This document shows, in pieces, positions 9,304 through 16,302 of a DNA stretch of 64,000 nucleotides (position 1 is the stretch's first letter; each line of letters opens with the position of its first letter). Under the pieces are notes generated by a model that saw only the letters and a list, made by a program, of their open reading frames with translations, had not been told where the DNA came from and ran no database searches. Made by a program: the position numbers and the translations under genes. Origin of the DNA: Bacteroides sp. GTDB taxonomy: Bacteria > Bacteroidota > Bacteroidia > Bacteroidales > Bacteroidaceae. The stretch covers positions 1-64,000 of the forward strand of contig NZ_JAICZW010000042.1 in the NCBI RefSeq assembly GCF_029057325.1, written 5' to 3'.

Positions 9304-9765
9304 ATGAAAAAGATACTTTTTGTCTGCCTCGGCAACATTTGCCGTTCCTCCTCCGCAGAAGGAGTGATGAAGCGTCTGGTAGAAGAAGCTGGACGCGAAG
9401 ATGAGTTTTTAATTGATTCTGCCGGTATCCTCTCCTATCACCAGGGGGAGTTGCCGGATAATCGGATGCGTGCCCATGCCGCCAGACGTGGATACAACCT
9501 GACCCACCGTTCGCGCCCCGTGCGCACCGAAGACTTCTATACCTTCGACCTGATTATCGGTATGGACGACCGCAATATTGACGACCTGAAGGAACGTGCC
9601 CCTTCGGTGGAAGCATGGAGCAAGATACACCGTATGACAGAGTATTGCACGAAGTTTACATACGCCGACCACGTACCCGACCCTTATTACGGAGGTGCCG
9701 AAGGGTTCGAGTACGTATTGGATGTATTGGAAGATGCGTGTGCGGGGTTGCTGGAAAAGTTGTAA
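9304..9765 (+). CDS. Low-molecular-weight protein tyrosine phosphatase
   Basis: The protein has 153 residues. The P-loop C-X5-R-S occurs at the very N-terminus as VCLGNICRSSSAEG (nucleophile C9, R15), and the general-acid loop appears as HVPDPYYGG near residue 125. Both are diagnostic of the family, whose members dephosphorylate tyrosine residues and sometimes control capsule synthesis kinases. No capsule or tyrosine-kinase gene is next to it, so no partner can be named. The ATG is preceded by AAAAGAGAAAT, a usable ribosome site. It converges on the EamA gene with only 10 bp between the stop codons. Confidence 0.95.
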   Translation: MKKILFVCLGNICRSSSAEGVMKRLVEEAGREDEFLIDSAGILSYHQGELPDNRMRAHAARRGYNLTHRSRPVRTEDFYTFDLIIGMDDRNIDDLKERAPSVEAWSKIHRMTEYCTKFTYADHVPDPYYGGAEGFEYVLDVLEDACAGLLEKL

Positions 9766-9775
9766 GCGTCCCCGC

Positions 9776-10660
9776 CTACTTCCTAACCAGATATTCATTG
9801 AACATGATTCCCGTCACTATCAAGGCGAGGCCGATATAGGTCGCCAGCACAATTTGCTCGCCCAAAATAAGGGCAATAAAGAACAAAGACAGGAAAGGCG
9901 ACAAATAGCAAAGCTGGTTGATAAGCGCCGGATTAGTGGTTTTCCGCATAGCAAGGCTGAAGAAAATAAAAGGAATACCCATCTCGAATCCGCCGACATA
10001 CATTCCCGACAAAATGCCGGGCAGCGTATGAAGATTCACGCCCACCACCGCTGCGCCTATCAGCAGATAGCCCGTGCCAAACAGGAAACTCATGAACAGT
10101 GCCACACTGCCGTCTGTTTTATCTTTGAACTTGTTGTTTATCATCCAGTACATGGCCCACAGCAAAGAGCTCAAGAACGCCAACAGCAATCCGAACACCG
10201 ATAGGTTCATACCTTCCGACTGCCCTGTGCCTATCGAAATAAGCGCCACGCCGCTCAATGAAATGAACATACCGATGTACTTCTTCGCCGGTATGGGCTG
10301 ATGGGCGAACAAGGCAAGCAGGATCAACAGCATAATGGGCCAGATATAGTTGACAGGTTGAGCCACCTGCGCAGGCAGCAGGTCGTAAGCCTTGAACAAC
10401 ACCAGATAATAGGCCACCGGATTCAGCAATCCCAACATAGCGAAATACCCCCACTGCTTGCCGGACAATTCCGCCACCTCTTTCCATTTCTTCCGGACGG
10501 TGATCAAAAGGGTGAAAATGACCAATGAAGTGCAGCTTGCCACCAAGAGCATTTCAAAATGGGTAAGGTGCATCAACGCAATTTTAAAAGCGGTCGCCAC
10601 GGTGGACCAACTGAGCACTGCAATGCAGGCGTAAAAAACAGAACTTGTATTATCTTTCAT
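9776..10660 (-). CDS. EamA/DMT family exporter-like membrane protein
   Basis: This 294-residue protein has ten hydrophobic segments arranged as two five-helix EamA repeats, the fold of the drug/metabolite transporter superfamily. The N-terminal repeat begins FYACIAVLSWSTVATAFKIAL, and the second starts near residue 155 with VFGLLLAFLSSLLWAMYWMIN. The sequences between helices are short and basic on the cytoplasmic side. Members export amino acids, nucleobases or other small metabolites; nothing in the sequence or neighbours shows the substrate. It is a single leftward gene downstream of the outer-membrane protein gene, separated from it by a strong hairpin. Confidence 0.88.
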   Translation of the reverse strand: MKDNTSSVFYACIAVLSWSTVATAFKIALMHLTHFEMLLVASCTSLVIFTLLITVRKKWKEVAELSGKQWGYFAMLGLLNPVAYYLVLFKAYDLLPAQVAQPVNYIWPIMLLILLALFAHQPIPAKKYIGMFISLSGVALISIGTGQSEGMNLSVFGLLLAFLSSLLWAMYWMINNKFKDKTDGSVALFMSFLFGTGYLLIGAAVVGVNLHTLPGILSGMYVGGFEMGIPFIFFSLAMRKTTNPALINQLCYLSPFLSLFFIALILGEQIVLATYIGLALIVTGIMFNEYLVRK

Positions 10661-10678
10661 AAAACCATCATAAACTAA

Positions 10679-10713
10679 GGAGTTACCGAGAATTAAAAAT
10701 TCTCGGTAACTCC
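10679..10713 (-). terminator. Terminator downstream of outer-membrane protein gene
   Basis: GGAGTTACCGAGAATT, three bases, then its perfect complement AATTCTCGGTAACTCC make a 16-bp stem. It follows the stop codon of the 10736-11293 gene on the minus strand. It also insulates the EamA gene downstream. Confidence 0.8.
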
Positions 10714-10735
10714 CGAATAGCTGCTATACAATTAT

Positions 10736-11293
10736 TTAGAAGATGTAAGCTGCGGAAACCTGCCAAGTCTTGTTCTTAACGCCAACAGCTTTAACGGCAT
10801 CCGCAACCTTGAAGCTGTCGCCCAACGGAATCTGATAGTTCACACCCACCTGCAAGTGCTTGATCAACTTCAGACCGGCACCCAGGTTAAGCCCGCATTG
10901 CGTCTTACGGTCCACTCCATCCTTTTCTTTCAGATCGAAATAAAAATCGGGACCGGCAGCCAGATAAATACCCAACAAGCTTCCCAAACCAATGGTATAT
11001 TTCAGATTGACAGGAATCTCGATACCCTGCTGCTTCCAGCCATCCTCTCCTTTCTGCGAGAACAGCAATGCGCCATCCACTCCTAAGCCTACGATAGGAA
11101 TCGTCACTTCAGCCATCGGACCGATGAAGAAACCGGTGGAATTGTCCTTGTTTCCTTTAACTCCGCCATCCCAATCAATCTTTGTCATATTCACACCGCC
11201 TTTTACACCAAACTTCAACAACTGAGCCTGTGCCGGCATAGCCATAAACATACAGCATACGACTGCTACAAAAGCACTAAAAATCTTCTTCAT
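10736..11293 (-). CDS. Outer-membrane beta-barrel protein (PorT/OMP_b-brl type)
   Basis: This 185-residue protein starts with a signal peptide (MKKIFSAFVAVVCCMFMAMPAQAQ, cleavage expected after AQA). The mature part is a chain of amphipathic strands: LLKFGVKGGVNMTKID, GFFIGPMAEVTIPI, LGVDGALLFSQKG, IEIPVNLKYTIGLG, and so on to the terminal WQVSAAYIF. That last strand ends in phenylalanine as outer-membrane barrels do. The pattern fits an eight-stranded barrel of the OMP_b-brl domain family found widely in Bacteroidetes. Its function is unknown; related proteins range from porin-like to structural. It has its own promoter upstream and a strong terminator downstream. Confidence 0.85.
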   Translation of the reverse strand: MKKIFSAFVAVVCCMFMAMPAQAQLLKFGVKGGVNMTKIDWDGGVKGNKDNSTGFFIGPMAEVTIPIVGLGVDGALLFSQKGEDGWKQQGIEIPVNLKYTIGLGSLLGIYLAAGPDFYFDLKEKDGVDRKTQCGLNLGAGLKLIKHLQVGVNYQIPLGDSFKVADAVKAVGVKNKTWQVSAAYIF

Positions 11294-11320
11294 AACTCAT
11301 TCTTTTTTAAAATTACGCGA

Positions 11321-11353
11321 CAAATATATGTAAAATCTTTCTAAAAGAGCAAG
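11321..11353 (-). promoter_or_regulatory. Bacteroidetes-type promoter for the barrel protein gene
   Basis: Read on the minus strand, TATATTTG (plus positions 11321-11328) is an exact TAnnTTTG -7 box. It is preceded 21 bp upstream by CTTG (11350-11353), close to the -33 TTTG. The leader to the ATG is about 20 bases. Confidence 0.6.
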
Positions 11354-11441
11354 TAGCACAGAAAAATAGATTCATATCCATACCATATTTTGATTATTTT
11401 CTTCATCTTTGTAACATAAACATTCATTCCTTAAACAGATT

Positions 11442-13652
11442 ATGATGAAAAAAGAACTATTACTGCTCAGTGCCATCGGTTTATTATCCTTTACAAACCT
11501 CCGTGCACAGGAATTCCGGCTACAGCCTACCCCACAGGAATATGTATCCCAACAGGATTCCGTTGACATTCCCCAACAATACCAACTATTGTCCGGCAAT
11601 TCGCTGAACGGAAAGGCAGCGCTTCCCCTACTCCGCTCCCTGTTGCCGGGAGAAACCGCTCATGCAAAATTCCGTATATATATAGGTACAAAGGACGATA
11701 AAGCGGTGAAGAGCTACAAAAACCGCATTCCTCAAAGGTCGGAAGGCTATTACCTGAAAATAGAAAAAGACCGCATCGTCATTGCCGGCTCCGATGAACG
11801 AGGCACCTACTACGGCGTGCAGACGCTTGCCCAACTGCTTACGCTACACAAGTTGCCCCTTGCAGAAGTGACCGACTTTCCCGATGTCCCCTACCGTGGC
11901 GTGGTGGAAGGCTTCTACGGTACACCGTGGAGCGAGGAAGCCCGAATCCGCCAACTGGAGTTTTACGGACGAAACAAAATGAACGTCTATATCTACGGAC
12001 CGAAAGACGACCCCTACCACAGCACGCCCAACTGGCGCAAGCCCTACCCGCCCAAAGAAGCCGAACAACTGAAACGACTTGTGGACAAGGCCCGTGAAAA
12101 CAACGTCATCTTCTATTGGGCTATCCATCCGGGACAGGACATCCGCTGGAACGATGAAGATCGTGCTTTGCTCTTGCAGAAGTTTGAAAATATGTACCAA
12201 CTGGGCGTACGCGGATTCGCCGTCTTCTTCGACGACATCTCAGGTGAAGGGACCAAGGCTGGCAAACAAGCCGAGCTGCTGAACTACATAGACGATCACT
12301 TCGTAAAGATAAAGAAGGATGTGGCCCCCTTAGTAATGTGTCCTACGGAATACAACAAGTCATGGGCGAACGTAAAAGGCGGCTACCTGACCACCCTCGG
12401 CGACCAGCTGAACAAAGGCATCGAAATCATGTGGACCGGCAACAGGGTCATCGCCACCATAGACAAGCCTTCCATGGAATTCATCAATCCGCTGCTGAAA
12501 CGCAAAGCGTATATCTGGTGGAACTTCCCCGTATCCGACTACGTGCGCGACCATCTGTTGCTGGGTGCCGTCTATGGTAACGGACTTGACATCAAAGACG
12601 AATTGGCGGCATTTGTCTCCAATCCGATGGAGTATGCCGAAGCTTCCAAAATCGCGCTCTATAGTGTGGCCGACTATACCTGGAATATGGAGAAGTATGA
12701 CAGCAACGTTTCCTGGGAACACGCCATCCGGGACTTGATGCCACTCCATGCCGAATACCTGAAAACCTTCGCCGCCCACAACTCCGATTTGGGCAAGAAC
12801 GGGCATGGTTTCCGCCGCGAAGAGTCCACAGCTCTTCAGCCTGCCCTCGCCGCCCTGCTGAAAAGCTATCAGGAGAACGGAAAGGCTGCCGATGATGCCT
12901 ACCGGCAAGTGGCCGAAGAGTGCCGCAAAATTATCCTATCGGCAGATATGCTGCTTGCTTCCGGCAATGAGAACCGTCCGCTTATCGACGAAATCAGGCC
13001 ATGGCTCGACCAGTTCAAGCTGGTGGGAGAATATGGAGAAACCGTCTTAAACATGATTCGCCAACAGGCGCAAAAGGAGGCTTTCGCCCAAAGCCATGCG
13101 CACGCACAAGCCTTGCAAACACTGATGACAGACAACGATGCCCGCTATCCGCAAGGTGTGAAGAGCGGAAGCGGACAATTGATGCCGACTTTCGACGCGC
13201 TGTTTGAGGCCTCCACGAAGCAATACAACGAACGCTTCCACACCACACTAAACGCACGTGCCATCTATTCACCTTATACATTGGAAAGCAACGTGACACA
13301 ACTCGCCCTGCTCCCCACCCAGCAAAAGGGAAAAGAAGGTAGCATCACACCTTCCAACGAAGTCATCAACTGGCAAGCAGGCGGTTCGCTGACTCTTTCA
13401 ATGGACCATCCGCGCATCCTCTCTTCTTTAAGAATAGATTTAGGCACATCGGAAGAGACATACGCAAACTTCAAACTGGAGACAAGCCTTGACGGTGAAG
13501 AGTGGCAACCCGCAACCCTGCAAACTGTATGGAAAGGCTACACCACGAAGCAAGCGGACGTGAAAGGACGGAAAGTGATGAAGATCAGACTGACAAACAT
13601 TTCCGACAACGAACAAAAAGTCTATTTCAAGACATTCCGATTGACAGAATAA
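11442..13652 (+). CDS. GH84 beta-N-acetylhexosaminidase (O-GlcNAcase type)
   Basis: This 736-residue secreted enzyme has a signal peptide ending NLRAQ. An N-terminal alpha/beta domain (about 25-145) precedes the GH84 barrel, which opens with VVEGFYGTPW. The catalytic pair is in FFDDISGEG at D264-D265. After removal of the signal peptide this corresponds to the D242-D243 pair known in the B. thetaiotaomicron GH84 enzyme, and total length agrees with it. Catalysis is substrate-assisted through the N-acetyl group of terminal beta-GlcNAc. A helical region and a C-terminal galactose-binding-like (F5/8 C) domain, about 600-736, follow. It heads a rightward pair with the GH110 enzyme. The AT-rich leader contains CATCTTTG, a weak -7 candidate. 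An alternative ATG is one codon downstream. Confidence 0.95.
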   Translation: MMKKELLLLSAIGLLSFTNLRAQEFRLQPTPQEYVSQQDSVDIPQQYQLLSGNSLNGKAALPLLRSLLPGETAHAKFRIYIGTKDDKAVKSYKNRIPQRSEGYYLKIEKDRIVIAGSDERGTYYGVQTLAQLLTLHKLPLAEVTDFPDVPYRGVVEGFYGTPWSEEARIRQLEFYGRNKMNVYIYGPKDDPYHSTPNWRKPYPPKEAEQLKRLVDKARENNVIFYWAIHPGQDIRWNDEDRALLLQKFENMYQLGVRGFAVFFDDISGEGTKAGKQAELLNYIDDHFVKIKKDVAPLVMCPTEYNKSWANVKGGYLTTLGDQLNKGIEIMWTGNRVIATIDKPSMEFINPLLKRKAYIWWNFPVSDYVRDHLLLGAVYGNGLDIKDELAAFVSNPMEYAEASKIALYSVADYTWNMEKYDSNVSWEHAIRDLMPLHAEYLKTFAAHNSDLGKNGHGFRREESTALQPALAALLKSYQENGKAADDAYRQVAEECRKIILSADMLLASGNENRPLIDEIRPWLDQFKLVGEYGETVLNMIRQQAQKEAFAQSHAHAQALQTLMTDNDARYPQGVKSGSGQLMPTFDALFEASTKQYNERFHTTLNARAIYSPYTLESNVTQLALLPTQQKGKEGSITPSNEVINWQAGGSLTLSMDHPRILSSLRIDLGTSEETYANFKLETSLDGEEWQPATLQTVWKGYTTKQADVKGRKVMKIRLTNISDNEQKVYFKTFRLTE

Positions 13653-13661
13653 ATTAGAGTG

Positions 13662-13753
13662 ATAAAGTGATAGAGTGGTAAGGTGATAGAGTGGTAAGGC
13701 GATAATGAAAATAAATTGCACTACCACTACCACTCTACCACCTTATCACTTTA
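13662..13753. repeat. Imperfect inverted repeat between GH84 and GH110 genes
   Basis: Units of AGTGATAGAGTGGTAAGG are repeated twice on the left. They are answered on the right by CTACCACTCTACCACCTTATCACTTT, so the transcript can fold into a long imperfect hairpin. It fills most of the 122-bp gap and may attenuate or separate transcription of the two genes. Confidence 0.55.
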
Positions 13754-13774
13754 AAACATTATCATTTTAAAACT

Positions 13775-15559
13775 ATGAAACTGAACAAAATCATATCCCT
13801 TTGCCTCCTTATGGCAAGCTGTACGGGCGGTCTGAGTGCCGCCGAACGTACTTATGACCTCTCCCAAATGGGCTTGAAAGCCAACAGCAAAAAGAACGCA
13901 AGTCCTATCTTGCAACGAATCGTCAACCGTATTAAATCCGAATGCGCTCCGGAAGACAGCATCATCTTACGCTTTGCGAAAGGAAAGTATCTCTTTCAGG
14001 AAGCAGGTGCCGCTGAACGTACCTATTACATCTCCAACCATGACCAGACCAATCCTAAAAAAGTCGGCATCAACTTGGAAGGCTTCAAACACCTGACACT
14101 GGATGGCAACGATGCCGAACTCATCTTCCACGGACGGATGTTGCCACTGGCATTGCTCAACTCCGAGAACTGCACCCTGCGCAACTTCAGCATCGACTTT
14201 GCCAATCCGCACATCTCCCAAATCGAGGTAGTAGAGAACGATGCCGAAAAGGGCATCACTTTCGTACCTGCCCCTTGGGTGAAATGGCGCATCAGCAAAG
14301 ATTCTGTTTTCGAGGCATACGGTGACGGTTGGACAAACCACCCCCGGTATGGAATCGCCTTTGAAGGAGAAACCCGCCACATCGTTTACAACACCAGCGA
14401 TTTGCCCTGCCCCACCAAAGGAGTGAAGGCAACGGCGGACGGCAAGCTGCTTTCGCCGAACTGGAAAGACAGCCGCCTCGTTCCGGGCACCGTGATAGCC
14501 ATGCGCGGCTGGGGACGTCCCGCCCCGGGCATCTTCCTTCATCACAACCGCAACACCGTACTGGAGAATGTGAAGGTACACTATGCCGAGGGCATGGGTC
14601 TGCTTGCACAACTGTGCGAAAACATTACGCTCCGGGCTTTCGGCGTTTGCCTGAAAGGAGCGGATGACCCGCGCTACTTCACCACCCAGGCCGATGCCAC
14701 CCACTTCTCCGGTTGCAAAGGCAAGATACTCTCTTACGACGGTTTGTATGAAGGTATGATGGACGATGCCATCAACGTACACGGCACCTACCTGAAAGTA
14801 GTGAAACGGGTAGATGACCATACCCTCATCGGACGTTATATGCACGACCAGTCGTGGGGTTTTGAATGGGGAGAACCGGGCGACAGCATCCAGTTCATCC
14901 GCTCCAACACAATGGACATCATCGGGCAACCCAACAGCATCACCGCCATCGCTCCGGCCGATAAAGAGGAAACGGCAGGCGCACGTATGTTCCAAATCAC
15001 ATTCCGTGACCCCATTGACCCGCAAATCTGTGAAAAGGAGAAGTTCGGCATCGAGAATCTGACGTGGACACCCGAAGTGGTATTCAAAGGAAACACCATC
15101 CGCAACAACCGGGCACGGGGCACGCTGTTCAGCACCCCGCAAAAGGTAGTAGTAGAAGAAAATCTCTTCGACCACACTTCGGGAACCGCCATCCTGCTGT
15201 GCGGCGATTGCAACGGCTGGTACGAGACGGGGGCATGCCGCAACGTCATCATTCGTAAGAATCGTTTCGTCAATGCGCTGACCAACCAGTTCCAATTCAC
15301 CAATGCCATCATTTCCATCTATCCCGAAATCCCCAATCTGAAAGGGCAACAACAATATTTCCACGGTGGCAAGGATGACAGCATCATCATCGAAGAGAAT
15401 GAATTTGATACCTTCGACGCCCCCATCCTCTATGCCAAGTCTGTGGATGGGCTGATATTTCGGAACAACGTCATCAGGAAGAACAACGAATACAAACCTT
15501 TCCACTGGAACCAAAACCGCTTCTTGCTGGAAAAGGTGAATCGGGTGAGAATCGATTAA
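13775..15559 (+). CDS. glaB: GH110 alpha-1,3-galactosidase
   Basis: The protein has 594 residues with an N-terminal export signal; LLMASC could be a lipobox, or cleavage may occur after LSA. The body is a right-handed parallel beta-helix with many N-rich turns. Diagnostic GH110 features are the aspartate in QADATHFSGCKG (D307) and the pair in MMDDAINVHG (D330-D331). The 23-residue spacing equals that of the catalytic aspartates D321 and D344-D345 in the structurally studied Pseudoalteromonas enzyme. The family inverts and releases alpha-1,3-linked galactose from blood-group B or linear alpha-Gal structures. Subfamily A versus B cannot be separated by eye, so the symbol is tentative. It follows the GH84 gene in the same direction and ends at a hairpin terminator. 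Confidence 0.88.
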   Translation: MKLNKIISLCLLMASCTGGLSAAERTYDLSQMGLKANSKKNASPILQRIVNRIKSECAPEDSIILRFAKGKYLFQEAGAAERTYYISNHDQTNPKKVGINLEGFKHLTLDGNDAELIFHGRMLPLALLNSENCTLRNFSIDFANPHISQIEVVENDAEKGITFVPAPWVKWRISKDSVFEAYGDGWTNHPRYGIAFEGETRHIVYNTSDLPCPTKGVKATADGKLLSPNWKDSRLVPGTVIAMRGWGRPAPGIFLHHNRNTVLENVKVHYAEGMGLLAQLCENITLRAFGVCLKGADDPRYFTTQADATHFSGCKGKILSYDGLYEGMMDDAINVHGTYLKVVKRVDDHTLIGRYMHDQSWGFEWGEPGDSIQFIRSNTMDIIGQPNSITAIAPADKEETAGARMFQITFRDPIDPQICEKEKFGIENLTWTPEVVFKGNTIRNNRARGTLFSTPQKVVVEENLFDHTSGTAILLCGDCNGWYETGACRNVIIRKNRFVNALTNQFQFTNAIISIYPEIPNLKGQQQYFHGGKDDSIIIEENEFDTFDAPILYAKSVDGLIFRNNVIRKNNEYKPFHWNQNRFLLEKVNRVRID

Positions 15560-15566
15560 AAAAACG

Positions 15567-15606
15567 GAGAGGATGTGCGTGAGATATAATTGAGGCACAT
15601 CCTCTC
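15567..15606 (+). terminator. Terminator after GH110 gene
   Basis: GAGAGGATGTGC and GCACATCCTCTC form a perfect 12-bp stem around a 16-base loop just after the GH110 stop codon. No strong U-run follows. Confidence 0.65.
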
Positions 15607-15626
15607 AACGTATAAACAATGAGCCA

Positions 15627-16118
15627 ATGATAGAAATCAGAAAAACCAGACCGACAGAGTTAGATACGCTCATGGATATTTTCGAGCAGGCCAAACGCAT
15701 CATGCGAAAAGACGGAAACATGCATCAGTGGAGGGGCAACTACCCTTCTACTGACATCATCAAGAAAGACATCCAAAACGGCCACAGCTACGTATGCCTT
15801 GAAAACGGAGAAATCATCGGTACCTTCGCGTTCATCCCGGGCAAAGACCCTACCTACGCGCAGATCTATGAAGGAGAATGGCTGGAAGACACGCTTCCCT
15901 ACGGTGTCATCCACCGGCTGGCCAGCACAGAAACGAGCAAAGGAGTGGCCAAAGCCTGCCTGCAATGGTGCCATGCCCGGATTCCGAACCTCCGTGCAGA
16001 CACCCATCGCGACAACCGCATCCTCCAGCATATCCTGAAGAAAGACGGTTTCCACTATTGTGGCATCATCTATCTCGCCAATGGAGACGAACGATTGGCG
16101 TTCCAAAGGGTAGAATGA
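15627..16118 (+). CDS. GNAT family N-acetyltransferase
   Basis: This 163-residue protein begins MIEIRKTRPTELDTLMDIFEQAK, the usual strand-helix opening of GNAT folds. Later it shows VCLENGEIIGTFAFIPG (central strands), a TSKGVAKACLQWCHAR segment where the acetyl-CoA loop and helix lie, and RADTHRDNRILQHILKKDGFHYCGIIYL, the hallmark end motif of the family. The acetyl-CoA loop is less canonical (ETSKGVA rather than RGxG). The acceptor is unknown. It stands alone between the GH110 terminator and the tRNA gene. Confidence 0.85.
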   Translation: MIEIRKTRPTELDTLMDIFEQAKRIMRKDGNMHQWRGNYPSTDIIKKDIQNGHSYVCLENGEIIGTFAFIPGKDPTYAQIYEGEWLEDTLPYGVIHRLASTETSKGVAKACLQWCHARIPNLRADTHRDNRILQHILKKDGFHYCGIIYLANGDERLAFQRVE

Positions 16119-16184
16119 CGGCCGGAATGGAGCACTCCCTAAAAAAAAATCAACCGAAAAAGAACAACGAAACAGAAAACGCAT

Positions 16185-16192
16185 TACATTTG
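16185..16192 (+). promoter_or_regulatory. -7 box for tRNA-Ser
   Basis: TACATTTG is an exact TAnnTTTG match, 12 bases before the mature tRNA 5' end, the right place for a tRNA promoter. No clear -33 TTTG is visible in the A-rich sequence upstream. Confidence 0.6.
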
Positions 16193-16204
16193 CACCCGAA
16201 ACAA

Positions 16205-16296
16205 GGAAAGATGCCAGAGTGATCGAATGGACCGGACTCGAAATCCGGCGAACGGCTTTTGCTGTTCCGTGGGTTTGAATCCCACTCTTTCCGCCA
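16205..16296 (+). tRNA. tRNA-Ser (anticodon CGA)
   Basis: The acceptor stem GGAAAGA pairs with TCTTTCC, followed by the discriminator G and an encoded CCA (16294-16296). The anticodon arm CCGGA-CTCGAAA-TCCGG presents CGA, reading UCG serine codons. The long variable arm (GAACGGCTTTTGCTGTTC) is the class II arm of tRNA-Ser. The T arm GTGGG-TTTGAAT-CCCAC is intact. The total is 92 bases including CCA. The convergent helicase gene ends only 6 bases downstream. Confidence 0.97.
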
Positions 16297-16302
16297 GCGG
16301 GG

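Noticed and set aside
13967..15598. A 543-codon open frame opposite the GH110 gene
   Set aside because: No signal, motif or ribosome site; the plus-strand frame has the GH110 catalytic aspartates at the right spacing.
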